Shown here piece by piece: positions 6,567 through 6,739 of a stretch of 6,739 nucleotides of DNA. Origin of the DNA: Candidatus Coatesiibacteriota bacterium (GTDB taxonomy: Bacteria > B130-G9); the NCBI GenBank assembly GCA_003647755.1, contig QMNL01000092.1:1-6739 (forward strand). The letters run 5' to 3'. The notes under the pieces were generated by a model. It had not been told where the DNA came from. It did not search any database and saw only the letters and a program-made list of their open reading frames with translations. Made by a program: the position numbers and the translations under genes. The stretch's first letter is position 1. Every line of letters starts with the position of its first letter.

Positions 6567-6618
6567 GTCGCGTCAAGCCGCGACGAGAAAAAGCGGCGTC
6601 AAGCCGCCGCACTCCAAA
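6567..6618 (-). repeat. Inverted second two-hairpin unit, closing arm lost
   Basis: The hairpins at 6567-6584 and 6593-6610 are again separated by eight bases, and CTCCAA follows at 6612-6617. The TTGGAG expected near 6560-6565 is absent (GACCGA is there instead), so the closing stem cannot form. The unit is in the opposite orientation to the one at 6447-6504. Confidence 0.7.
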
Positions 6619-6739
6619 CTCACGCAACGGGTGTAAGTTACAGACCGATGCCTGCCGAACTCATAGCCTCTGCGCACCGGCAAAGCGTGTTCATCCCACC
6701 ATCTGCCTTGCCATTAAATTATTGGGGAACCGCCAACGG
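6619..6739. other. Non-coding stretch at the right edge
   Basis: No gene, RNA gene or clear promoter is seen. The A/T-rich patch near 6713-6723 stands out against the surrounding G+C content but does not form a recognisable pair of promoter boxes. The downstream gene begins outside the window. Confidence 0.4.

Larger units (their letters stand above)
6446..6618. repeat. REP/BIME-like element of four covarying hairpins
   Basis: The outer arms, 6446-6474 and 6590-6618, are a perfect 29-base inverted repeat. Each arm contains a hairpin with a GCGGCG/CGCCGC stem. Two more hairpins lie inside, at 6480-6497 (GCGGTG/CACCGC) and 6567-6584 (GTCGCG/CGCGAC). All four have a six-base stem and the same loop, GCTTGA on one strand or TCAAGC on the other; two face each way. 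Stem differences are compensated on the opposite side, so the folded structure has been kept. This layout is typical of dispersed REP/BIME-type palindromic elements. It sits just after the operon's last gene and could also shape the mRNA 3' end. No transposase gene is in the window. Confidence 0.85.

Noticed and set aside
6446..6618. CRISPR array
   Set aside because: The repeats are in opposite orientations, vary in their stems and have no uniform spacers. They are hairpin units of a dispersed element.
6411..6726. Nine-base inverted pair CCCAATAAT (6411-6419) and ATTATTGGG (6718-6726) flanking the hairpin element
   Set aside because: A match this short over about 400 bases is reasonably likely by chance, and there is no target duplication or transposase to support terminal repeats.

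Overview
The window carries eight same-strand genes packed end to end (bases 20-6356), followed by about 380 bases of non-coding DNA. Six of the eight look like parts of a type III-D CRISPR-Cas effector complex. The set is a Csx10-type Cas5 subunit, a small helical protein that may be the Cas11 small subunit, three different Cas7-type RAMP proteins and a short Csx19-like protein. The last two genes are an unrecognised small basic protein and an FMN-dependent SagB/ThcOx-type dehydrogenase. No Cas10, Cas6, Cas1, Cas2, ancillary CARF nuclease or CRISPR array lies inside the window. Cas10 at least would have to be upstream of base 1, or the complex lacks it.

Layout: csx10 (20-1261), candidate cas11 (1258-1722), cas7-like A with a long C-terminal extension (1700-2854), cas7-like B (2847-3836), csx19-like (3837-4235), cas7-like C of the TIGR03986 type (4232-5368), small basic orphan (5356-5736), SagB-type dehydrogenase (5733-6356). 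Every junction overlaps or abuts. Five of the eight chosen starts are GTG, and no internal promoter or terminator was seen. This is what a single translationally coupled operon looks like. The flavoenzyme overlaps the orphan by an ATGA and so appears to belong to the same transcript.

Inferred working: Csx10 would hold the 5' end of the crRNA. The Cas7-like proteins would form the backbone along the guide and may cut target RNA. The small helical protein would line the inner filament, and Csx19 would be the III-D-specific extra subunit. What a redox enzyme does next to this complex is unknown and is the most unusual feature here.

The non-coding tail (6357-6739) holds a REP/BIME-like element. 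It has four small hairpins with the same GCTTGA loop and covarying stems, two facing each way, and its outer arms form a perfect 29-base inverted repeat.

Organism: bacterial, moderately high G+C, Shine-Dalgarno driven with frequent GTG starts. Together with the dispersed-looking hairpin element and a III-D locus, this suggests an uncultivated bacterial lineage. The phylum cannot be fixed from the window alone.
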